Assembly (NCBI GenBank): GCA_963693365.1
Contig: CAVNZM010000007.1
Span: 8,122,001 to 8,186,000 of the forward strand
Reading direction: 5' to 3'
DNA: 64,000 nt
Source: Amoebidium appalachense
Taxonomy: Eukaryota; Ichthyosporea
Positions 43,708 to 64,000 of the stretch are shown here, in pieces; position 1 is the first letter of the stretch, and the number at the start of each line of letters is the position of its first letter. The notes under the pieces are model-generated. The model saw nothing but the letters and a program-made list of their open reading frames with translations, was not told the origin of the DNA and ran no database searches. The translations under genes were made by a program, and so were the position numbers.

Positions 43708-44775
43708 TTAGATGTGATCGTCAAACAGGGCCAGAAGAGCCTTCTTGTAGTACCCGGAGGTGTCGGCCTCAATGTCCTCCTTCAAGCTCTTTCCATACTT
43801 CTCCTTGTACATGTTATCAATCTCCCGCCTCTCCTCCAAAGTGAGCAGGCGCATGGCACGAATCAGCCGACGGTCACACGTGCCCATGCCCTTGAGTCCG
43901 GCATACAGACGGTCAAGCCAATAAGTAGTCTGCATGAAATCGGAGTTAATAGCTGTGCGCGGGGAAAACGAACGGGTTTCCTTGTACAGGCCACTAACAA
44001 GCACATCCATGTGGTGGTGGCTGGAAAGGCTACCGAGTGTGTATGCAGAATGTGAAGGTAAACATGTGAGCGTTCGTGAGAGACCTGCAAGAAGAGGGTG
44101 AGGTGAGGAGAACAAGTGGGACATGGCCATGGGAAGAGCATAGAAGCAGCATAAGGAGCAGGTATGGGCAAGGTTAACCTTAGAGGAAACAACGGTGTAT
44201 GTGTATGCAAGCGTATAGCTCACTCACACCCTAATTAAACGTGAATGAAAACTTGGGTTTAAACGGATGGGGGGAGGAGGGGGGCTAGGGGGGGCTAGGT
44301 GCACAAGTTGCATCCTCATCTTCTGCTCTAAAAAACTCCTGCGGGATAAGGTCTGCGTCTCTGCACCGCATAATGCGGGCTTGCAAAATCAAAACCAAAA
44401 ACTTATCATCAGCAAACATTTTCCTTGAGTGGATCTGTTGGTGTAAAATCCATTGGGATGCAATAAGGGTCTCATACCTTAGGTGTGCACAGAGCATAGA
44501 GAACGTCCTCAAAGGTGCCATTGAACTCTTCGTCCAGACTCGACTGCAGCGTCTTGCCTTTGTGTTCCGCCTGGTACACCTCGGCAACCCGGGCAACGTG
44601 GGGGCGCGACCTGCGAGTCAGGAACTCAATGTACCTGTAGAAACAAAAGGTTAGATCGCCACATCCTTTTCTACACACAAATAGAGATGGGAAGACTTGT
44701 GATCTAGACCTAGGGTAGGGAGCTATGATCAATTCATCCTCGTCCCCGGTCTGGTCTAAGCGGCAAGCTACCCAG

Positions 44776-44810
<35 letters not shown>

Positions 44811-47005
44811 CCCAATATCCCCTTCGCCCCGGCCCCCCTCTCCTCCCCCCCCCGCACTCTCCGTGCAAAGAGCTCTGTTTGATCAGATTCTTTACTACCA
44901 CATTCTCATTCCTTCCACCCTCCTAAGCCCCCCCCCACCCTACACCCCCCCCCCCCCAAAAAAAAAAAAAAAAAAAAAAAAAACACACACAATATGCACC
45001 GATCTGCGTTGTAAGAAAGTGGTTTCCCGGGTGGGTGGGTGGGGAAGGGGCCGGGGGGGGGGGGGGGGGGGGGAAGGGGGAGGTTTCTGATGTGCGACTG
45101 AAGTGGGAAAGCGGAAAACGGCCTTGACAACCAGTCCGGTTACTGCTACCTCCTCACCTCCCCTCCCCCCCCCCTCCCTTCCCCCCTGGGCGCCAGCTCC
45201 GAGCTTGGCGACAGCAGTAAAGTTACAGTAGTCTACTGTGCCACACTTTCTACATTGGCATACAAAACCTCTCTCCCACCCAAAGAACAAACGACCCTAA
45301 GGACAAACAGGTCTCCCAAGTTCTGATATCCAGCCCTTTAATGAACTGCTGCCCCCTGCCCTCCCTGTCCCCAACCCCTCCCCCCTTCCGAACCCCCCTC
45401 CGCCCCTCCAAAAAAACCCGTGCCCCCCAATCTCTGCTCAGATCAAAGAGCCAAGCAGCAAATACACACTAGCAAGATGAAGAAGCCCCGAACTCCAGTA
45501 GAGACATATCAGCCTTTCACCCGGTCCGGGAAAGGGGGGGGGGGGGGGGGGAGGGGGAGGAGGCAAAATCTTGGGGGGAACAAGCAGACTGGGATATATA
45601 GGCCTCGACAAAGTTTACAACCCTAACGTGGTGTGGTATGCGGTTGGGGTTGCGGTTGAGAGGCGAGGGGGGAAAGGGGCTTATCACCTGTCTTTGGCAC
45701 CAATGCAACAACAAAACACAAAACGTAATATGCAAGCAAAAGGGGAGGCGCAGGGACGGCCGGGGGGAAGGGGGGGGGGGGGGGGGGGAGGGGGGGGGGG
45801 GGGCGGGTACCAGTCGTCGTCGGTACCAAGGCGACCCTCGCCCTTATCATAGAAGTTCTTAGCATCCGTGGCCACAACGCCCTCATTGATTTCCCCAGAC
45901 TGGTCCCTGTTGGCTGCCAGGATGGCCAGCAGGCACTTGCGGAAACCACCGCTGGTGTCGTCGGACACATCCTCAGTCATGTCGTGGCCGAACTTGGCCT
46001 TGTATGATGCCTTGGCCTGTGGTGGTGGTGGTGGGGGGAAAGGGGGAGGGGGGTGGGGGGGGGGGGGGGATGAGGGGGGGTGAGGCGGGGTAAGAAGAAT
46101 GGAAGCGGACTCGAGGAATCAGTGAGACAAAACGTTCGGTTGGTGTTTATGACTGTCCACGGTTTGAGCTTTACAACTGGATTAGAGTGGTTGTCTAGAA
46201 GGGATAAGGGGAGGATGGGGGCCGATAGCATGGAGTGTGTAATGACGAGTAGGGGCTTAGCAGCCATGCACAGAGGTGGGGGGGGAGGAGGGAGGAGGGG
46301 AGAGGGGGGGAGGGGGAGAAGGCCCTGGTGGAGCGGAAGGGGGGAGGGGGGTTGGGCAGGGGGGTAGCAAAGCAGCTGGGGGATACTGGGGAGGCCCGTG
46401 CAGGACCATTGTAGGGCTTCGTGCTGTTTTATACAACGAAAAACTGTGTACTGTACACAGCATCATACCATGCTCCTCCAAGATGAGCAAGACATGTCAG
46501 TGAAGCAGCAGAAGAGATCATGGCATTATGCTGGAGTTATGGAGATCCTAGCTAAGCGCACATGCATGCCAAACGCAGTGATTATACAGACTGAAAATAT
46601 TGGGAGCACAAAGGCATGAATCTCCTAGCATGACGTGACAACATTCTACACAGATCGACATACCTGCTCAAGCTCGAAGTTGTTCTCAAACGACAAGCAG
46701 TCGATCAGTGCCTGATCGGCAGTGCCCGGGCCCGCAACAGCCCAGTGTACCTCGTTGGCGAGATAGTCAGCCGTTGACTGCATCAAAGCCACCATGAGGT
46801 TCTTGATATCGAACGAGGTGTCATCGGCAATGTGGGAGGCCACATCCCGGCCATGCTTCTTCTGGTAGGCATCACGGATCTGAAGACGCTCGCTGTATGA
46901 AACGCGGCAGCAGATTTCGATCAGCTTGTCCTCGTTGGTGCCCAACCCCGAGATAGCGTTATAGATGGCGTTGACGGCATCGTCAATGTAGCTGGCGGGC
47001 GCCAT
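43708..47005 (-). CDS. Annexin, four-repeat calcium/phospholipid-binding protein
   Basis: Exons 47005-46664, 46016-45811, 44634-44478 and 43929-43708 join in phase to 308 aa, the size of a core annexin with a very short N-terminus. Annexins bind acidic membranes in a Ca2+-dependent way. Four repeats of about 70 aa are visible, each with a GxGT-type calcium loop or variant: SGLGTNEDK, AGPGTADQA, GRLGTDDDW (first Gly replaced by Arg) and KGMGTCDRR. The distal acidic part of the type II sites is seen as DDTS in repeats 1 and 2 and ADTSGYYKKALLAL in repeat 4. Repeat 3 (FNGTFEDV) lacks it, so calcium binding there is probably weak. MAPASYIDD is chosen as the start because it follows the family; the in-frame Met at 47083 would add a hydrophobic leader not expected here. 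An earlier exon 4 acceptor is out of phase. Confidence 0.95.
45052..45824 (+). repeat. G- and C-tracts in the annexin intron 2
   Basis: G-runs at 45052-45073, 45534-45550 and 45770-45803. The same intron has C-runs at 44777-44808 and 44943-44957, the latter followed by a run of about 26 A. Confidence 0.85.
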
Positions 47006-47146
47006 TTTTTCTGTTACTCCGAAGAGAAAAACTGGGATAACGGGATACGAAGCGTAGAGGTGTAGCCAAGACTTGAAGTTCACACTCTAGTTGCCGCTCA
47101 TGACTCGCAGTCGACTTGAATGAATGTAGAAAAGAATTTCTGAATG

Positions 47147-47179
47147 TTTTATAGGGCCTTTTGTACAATTGGTGATTGG
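47147..47179 (-). promoter_or_regulatory. TATA box and CCAAT boxes of the annexin promoter
   Basis: On the minus strand, two CCAAT pentamers (plus-strand ATTGG at 47168-47172 and 47175-47179) lie shortly upstream of CCTATAAAA (plus-strand 47147-47155). Initiation would be expected about 30 bases further, near 47115, giving a 5'UTR of about 110 nt before the ATG at 47005. Motifs are seen; function is inferred from spacing. Confidence 0.6.
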
Positions 47180-47340
47180 TTGCTTGGAGCGGCAGTACGA
47201 TCATCAAAAAAGTTTTTATTCTCTTATAGATTCATTACTTTATATCTCTCATAAAAAGACATAAATTTATAAGAAGACGAATTATTAGTTTTAAAATCAG
47301 TAGGTGGTTTTAAGTTTATGATGTGAGCGTGGTTTGAGTG

Positions 47341-47661
47341 CAGGGGTGTGGCAGAACCTCAACGACTTGACTTGACTGATAGTTATAATTGTTTGCTTGG
47401 TTTGATGACTTGACTTGACTTGAAGTCGCGACCTGGAGAATGCTATTTTTAGTTACTCCTCCGGCCCACCAGTGGCCGGCTGGGCCATGGGCGGGCGCTG
47501 CGCCCCCCCTTCCCACCCACCCCCCTATTCTTCCCCGCCCCAGGCCCCCCTCCCCCCTTCAAGTCACTCCCATGTCAGGCCTCTTGGCTTGACTTGACTT
47601 GGTTGAAGTCAGGGTGCTTGGACTTCAAGTCGCGACTTGAAGTCAAGTCGCCACACCCCTG
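47341..47661. mobile_element. hAT-like MITE with CAGGGGTG termini
   Basis: A 321-bp element bounded by perfect 12-bp terminal inverted repeats, CAGGGGTGTGGC and GCCACACCCCTG. The CAGGG start is typical of hAT transposons. TTGAGTG occurs immediately outside both ends (47334-47340 and 47662-47668), consistent with a target duplication of 7-8 bp. The subterminal regions are built from GACTTGACTTGA and TTGAAGTC units that are largely mutually inverted, so the element can fold into a long hairpin. It has no coding capacity, so it would be a non-autonomous MITE moved by a hAT transposase elsewhere. It lies in the divergent spacer between annexin and SNU13. Confidence 0.82.
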
Positions 47662-48090
47662 TTGAGTGGCCCTTTGTGTACACCAATCAGCGCTTTGCAA
47701 AGGGTTCATGTTTCCAAATACTTTTGATGGCAACGTTACACCTCTGAGATTTATAGCTACTCCAGCCTTGCGCTCGGTGTGTGCGCCTTTTGAAAAATAA
47801 AATGATGGTGTGCTTGCTTATTTCTGATGCCACTTCTATACGGGATGGAAACGTTTACAAAACTACAGTAAACCGCCTACCGGGATTCAGATCCGGGCCA
47901 AGCCGAGCCTCCAGACCTGATTGCGATTCGAGTTCCGGTTTGATCTCTCTTGACCCGAATCGTTCGATTTTTTGACGTGACGAGCACACATGATCTGCCC
48001 GATGCACGTGGGCAGAAGCTCAAACACACTCACCGTGACACAAAGGCACACACACGCACCGTATCTGTTCTCTTGGAGTCTAAAGTGAAA
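47662..48090 (+). other. SNU13 5' flank
   Basis: Unique-looking DNA between the MITE and the SNU13 start codon, expected to contain its promoter and 5'UTR. A TGACGTGACG (CRE-like) motif lies near 47974. No TATA box in a convincing position was found. Confidence 0.45.
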
Positions 48091-49981
48091 ATGGTAAGTT
48101 TAGACACACCTTCACGGCACTATTACCTCTGTTTTATTAGGCTGTGCTGCTTAAACCGCACCGTTAACTCCCTAAATACTTTTTTCCACATGTTGCTAGC
48201 ACCACTTGGCTTAGACCTGCTTTTGGGTTAAACCCCTAAAGTACTAGGCATTTACGGCGACCATGCGTGCACATACAGCGCTGTTGCGTGTTCACCCCCT
48301 CACACACGTAACAAACAGATGCAAGCACGGGACCTAGGCACGCACTTTCATGCATGAACGAACACCCAAGAGCAAGCAACTTTGAGCCAAGAAGATTCAG
48401 AGCGTTACACGTTATCTTCGTTTATTTGTTAAGTTCAGGTCACCGTTTATGAGCAAGTAACTGCAGAGCAGGTGTTATAATAGCAGCTAGACACGCACGA
48501 ACTTGCTTCTATATGCGTCAGTTAGCATGGGTACATTCATACTACACCATAACGAGCCCATGAACACGGCCACCATGCCAGCACGCAAAAAAGAAAGTTG
48601 GACAGTTACGTGCGCAGGGCACAGCATAGCTGCGTAAACTCACAGTTAGTGTACACGCACACAGCGAAAAGTTGGCCCTTGGCAGAACAACTATCGTGCT
48701 TGCGCACCTACAGGCATTACCTAAACGGAGTAAGGACATGGGCACACAACATACTGAGAGGGGAGAGGGACGTGCTTGAAGCTTAGGACATGGCCCTTTT
48801 TGCCCCTAAACTTTTTAAACCATGCAAGAAAACACACCCGCTCAATCACTTTCTAAGCTCACCAGTTCTCACTCACTCCACCTTCACCCCCTCCCCATCC
48901 TCCCGAACCCCTCGACTCCCTCTACCCGCTTACACACACTCTCCTCTCCATGCCCTCCTTCTCACAAAACCTTCTCCCCACGCAGGCCGAAGTCAACCCC
49001 AAGGCGTACCCCCTGGCCGATGCCCAGCTGACGGTTCAGATTCTGGACCTGATCCAGCAGGCCAACAACTACAAGCAGTTGCGCAAGGGCGCAAACGAGG
49101 CCACCAAGTGCCTCAACCGTGGTATTGCCGAGTTTATCATTATGGCTGCCGACACTGAGCCCCTTGAGATTCTTCTGCATCTGCCCCTGCTCTGTGAAGA
49201 TAAGGTTGGTGCCCTTTTCTCTCTCTCTATCAAGCCTGCGCTGGAGGTGCTCTGTGTGGTCTTCCTTTTTTTTTAAAAGAGTGTGCTGCCCTCGATTTTT
49301 TCGGTGTGTGGGGTTGTATGTTCTTTGGTGTTCCATGTTTACTGTCTTCTTCCTGTTTCCGTCTTGTGTGCTTCGCGGATGGGGAGGCACCTACAACACA
49401 CACACACACACACACACCACTTTATTTTCTGCTTCGTTGTGTAGCGGTGCGTATTTTCATTATTGGTTTGCTCGAGGTTTTTTCCTCCCCCACTGAGAAA
49501 GCAGTTGTCCAAAGAGGTACGAAAGTGAAAGCAAGATTTAAACTTCATATACCAAACACACACACACTACCATAACCTCAACCACCCCCCGCACACATAC
49601 TGGGAAACAAGGGTGAGGTCGATGAGCTGTTTTACTTCGTTTTTGGTGTTTGTGTGTGTGGGAGAAGGGGAGGGGGGGGGGGGGGGGATGACGGGATCCG
49701 GGAAGAATGGGATGTGTGGTGTTGGTGCATGTACATGTTTGGCGCGAGTATTACACGTGCTGACTTGACCTGCTCCCTATTTCTCTTCTCCTTCCCACCA
49801 CACACACACACACACACCACAGAACGTGCCGTACGTGTTTGTGCCGTCCATGTCTGCGCTTGGCCGTGCCTGCGGCATCTCCCGGTCTGTGATTGCCGCC
49901 GCTGTGACGGTCAAGGAGGGCTCACAGCTCAGCTCCCAGATCCAGCAGACGAAGCTCTCCATCGAGAAGCTTCTGTTCTAA
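48091..49981 (+). CDS. SNU13: SNU13/NHP2L1 (15.5K), U4 snRNP and box C/D snoRNP kink-turn binding protein
   Basis: L7Ae/L30e-family protein that binds the kink-turn of U4 snRNA and of box C/D snoRNAs in the nucleus, seeding U4/U6 di-snRNP and snoRNP assembly. Exons 48091-48093, 48986-49204 and 49823-49981 give 126 aa, essentially full length. Exon 1's coding part is only the ATG, followed by GTAAGT. Exon 2 starts [15 protein letters not shown] and carries the RNA-binding [15 protein letters not shown] and [20 protein letters not shown]; exon 3 has [16 protein letters not shown] and VTVKEGSQL. These are near-identical to animal and fungal orthologues. The intron 2 acceptor follows a (CA)n tract. 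Confidence 0.96.
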
Positions 49982-50846
49982 AAATACCCATCCCGTGTTG
50001 TATCGAGAACCGTGGCACGCAGCGTGTTTGGTCTTTACGAAACTGTTTTCCGGGGTTTTTATACTTTTCCGGAATCGATGGGTTGAGACCTGCATCGCGG
50101 CTTGCTGGGTGTTCTGCGCGCGCTCGGCTTCGAGGGTGACATGAATCCTGATTGGATGATCCCGCTAAAGCTTATTTTGTAGATCTGTGGATTTGGGGTG
50201 GGGGCTACACTTTTACCATCTGGTTTCGGGGGGGGGGGGGGGGTTGTAAATTGTGAATTTGAGAGATGTGTCTAATCAATAATGGACGTGCCTGGGCTGT
50301 GCTTAGGCTGAGGTAGTCGCAGACATCACAAAAAAATGTTGATAGTTTTGAATCGTTGTATTTTTAGCCTAACCTCCGGGCCGGGTGTGTGATTGTGTAG
50401 TAAGGGGGTGTTTCTGGAATGGGTTAATCTGTATGTGGTTGCAAAGCTATGTGAGGTCACGCACGACTGATGGCTCCGTTGTATTGTTACTGTACACAGG
50501 ACTTGCTCTGGAAACATCTCTCCCACCCCTCGCAGAATGTGGAGGGACATTAAAGAAATGAAATTATGATAAGGCAAAAGCTTTGCCTCAAGTACGTGTG
50601 TGTCTGTGTGTGACACTGGATGTAGACGGGTGTGTTGTCTGTGTGTGCGTAGGCTAAGCTTGTGCATGTGTGTGTGTAACGATCACTATGTGTTGATGTG
50701 TGCGCGTGATACTGTGTGTGATGATGACTCGCGTGCACGTAAATGCGGGCGTGGTGGTGGTGCTGGGGGGGGGGGGGGGGTTGTATGTACGCCCGCTTAG
50801 CCTTACCTTCATCTCCCCTTCCCTCCCTCTCCAAGTGGGCGCCAGG

Positions 50847-50880
<34 letters not shown>

Positions 50881-51179
50881 CCCTCCTTTCCCCCCAAAGT
50901 TTAACTTCTTTGCTATCCACACTGTGACAAACACACACACACACACAACGTTACACTAAATCCTAGTCAACACCTAGTCCGCGCGCACAGTCACATTACC
51001 CCCCCCACCTTCCTGAAGGCACACTGCTCCCGTCTCCCCATCTCCCGCTCCTGCTCCCCTCCCTCACCACCACCAACATTTACCGCCAAGGCCACCACCT
51101 TTGCCTCAATCCCCGTGTGCAAAGGTTGCACTTCGGCTTCTGCCCCCCTCCCCCCTCCCGATCCTCCCCCAATTATCCT

Positions 51180-51215
<36 letters not shown>

Positions 51216-51288
51216 CCCCCGCTCTTATTCCCTGCCCGCCTTGCTCCCCCCCCCCCCCCAACCGCTTCACCTCCACCACCACACCAAC

Positions 51289-51336
<48 letters not shown>

Positions 51337-51882
51337 TGCCCCCTTTCCTCCTCCCCCGCCCCACACTGCACTGCACTCCGTTCAAAATCCGGCAACCGCA
51401 ATATCCTATTTCATCTGCTTTACTGCAGATGTTAGGTGTGGCTAAGCTGAATTTTGATATTCTTTTCCAAATTGTCTATGTATTCCAGAAAGTTTGTATG
51501 GTATTGCGCTGCCCTCACACGTACTGACGGTGTGCACGCGCTGCGATGAACTTTACGTTCGCTGCAGGCCGATTTTTCCTTACACTCTCGCGACCGCGTG
51601 CATGCTTTCTGTCGCGGCGCCTCGACGGTTCGATAGGGTCCAGTGTTCGCTGAATGTGTAAGGAAAAATAAGGAGCCATCTCAGTAGGTGGCAGTGCGCT
51701 GCCAGTAATCGGGGCCTATTTGCTTGCCACTGGCTTCATTTCTTTGAATATGTCGTTAGTAGCACAGTTCATTTCCCCCCCCTTTTTTAAGCGTAACTTA
51801 CCCTCTCCCTGTCTCTCTGGAGTGCGAAGTTCTGCCAAAAGACATTTCTCGAGCTCTCTACCTCTTACTCACACCCACACAC

Positions 51883-51943
<61 letters not shown>

Positions 51944-52802
51944 TTCAGTGCCCTAGCCCCACAAACAGCAAACCCCCCCCCCCCCCCCCTCCCCCGGGCG
52001 TACGTGCGAGTGCCCGCGCGCGCACTCACACACGTGCGCGCGCGCACACACACGTGCACACACACACGCGCGCGCGCTTGTGGATCTGAGCCCCCGGCAG
52101 TGTTTTTTTTTTTGTTTGTTTATTACAAAAGTGATGACCATCAGTTTGCATGGTTTTCTAGTTCCACCCCTGGGCTGCCCTCCTTCATTTTCCAGGGTTT
52201 CATTTAGACCTACTACTTATTATGGATCCCTGGTTGTAATTCTTGTTCCCAACATGTCATGTACCCCCCCCCCCCCCCCCCCCCCCCCCCCACCACCACC
52301 CAAAAAAAAAAGAAAACACCCCACACACCCACGCACCCACGCACCCACGCACCCACGTAAGGAAAGAAGAAGCTTCAAGGAGCAGAAGAGTTGCACGGGC
52401 ATGGATGGGGGCACTATCACCATCTTACAGCAACGCCATTTCCAATTCAACACCCAAACAGTGCGTCGGCAATATGTTCTGAAATTTCAGCAAATAACAC
52501 TCGATTGACCTTCGGTTCCAACTTCGCCATCTTTCTTCGCAATACAGTCAGATGCATTCGAATATTAGGAGAGAGAGCCTGATTAAAACAACACCAGAAA
52601 ACGGGGATAGAGAAATAAAGCACAACACCACATTCAAAGAGCATACTTAAATCACCTCCCTACGAGCAAGTGTGCATACACTTCACATATCCAGCCCACA
52701 CTGTCGCACAAACCAAAAATAAAACACAAAAACGACGACGAAAACAACATTAACAACAACAATACTATTAATAAAACAAGTTGAAATTTAATATAACAAG
52801 GG
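49982..52802. other. Convergent spacer between SNU13 and the M49-like peptidase
   Basis: No gene recognised. It holds G-runs at 50228-50243 and 50765-50780, C-runs at 50850-50877, 51181-51214 and 51289-51336, (CA)n at 51885-51939, GC-alternating sequence at 52014-52078, a C-run at 52264-52291 and a (CCCACGCA)n-like patch at 52328-52356. The peptidase 3'UTR should lie in the AT-rich stretch right of about 52560. A 14-bp inverted repeat is annotated separately. Confidence 0.5.
51572..51669. repeat. 14-bp perfect inverted repeat around a GC-rich core
   Basis: ATTTTTCCTTACAC at 51572-51585 is the exact reverse complement of 51656-51669. The 70-bp interior is GC-rich, with CG-containing blocks (TCGCGACCGCG and GTCGCGGCG) that can also pair partly. 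No flanking target duplication was seen. It could be a small MITE, a cruciform or an RNA hairpin. Confidence 0.6.

Positions 52803-64000
<11,198 letters not shown>

Noticed and set aside
44285-44477. Extra annexin exon between exons 3 and 4 (open frame with KMFADDKFLVLILQ)
   Set aside because: Not annexin-like, and exon 3 to exon 4 joins in phase 0 with correct repeat spacing without it.

Overview
The window is eukaryotic nuclear DNA from an intron-rich genome whose introns and intergenic spacers are packed with homopolymer (mostly G or C, up to about 64 bases) and dinucleotide (CA/TG, GA/CT) tracts. Coding exons are free of these tracts, so exons can be picked out as the non-repetitive islands, and the gene models below were built by joining exons whose splice phases agree. 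The gene set (MAF1, PIG-F, SNU13, annexin, a receptor tyrosine kinase with an HRDVAARN catalytic loop) points to an opisthokont of the holozoan branch. A choanoflagellate or related unicellular holozoan fits best because the kinase ectodomain is a polymorphic-outer-membrane-protein-type beta-helix rather than an animal RTK layout. That placement is inference.

Layout, left to right: MAF1 (+, 1809-3617) converges on a glutathione S-transferase (-, 4659-6046). The GST diverges from a PIG-F homologue (+, 8035-11022). A piggyBac-type transposase with one frameshift lies at 13497-15531 (+). A repeat-rich stretch holds one small uncharacterised two-exon gene (-, 17399-18643) and a pair of diverged direct repeats. 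A 19-exon receptor tyrosine kinase (-, 23227-42675; about 1,883 aa) fills the centre. Next come a four-repeat annexin (-, 43708-47005) with a TATA/CCAAT promoter, a 321-bp hAT-like MITE (47341-47661), SNU13 (+, 48091-49981) with an exon 1 that codes only for Met, and a 15-exon M49-like (plant NUDX3/DPP III-like) zinc peptidase (-, 52803 to beyond the right edge).

The genes are unrelated housekeeping or signalling functions with their own promoters; there is no operon-like organisation. The most interesting large-scale signal is in the introns. Dinucleotide tracts are mostly arranged so that, on the sense strand, (TG)n follows donors and (CA)n precedes acceptors. Homopolymer junctions have a nearly fixed polarity (C-run then A-run, or T-run then G-run). 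Other items are two apparent GC-AG introns, an insert of about 205 aa inside the kinase N-lobe, a DLG in place of DFG, a C8 homopolymer frameshift in the kinase ectodomain, a three-copy short interspersed repeat ending in poly-C, and within one copy a 30-bp perfect hairpin insertion flanked by a 9-bp target duplication.
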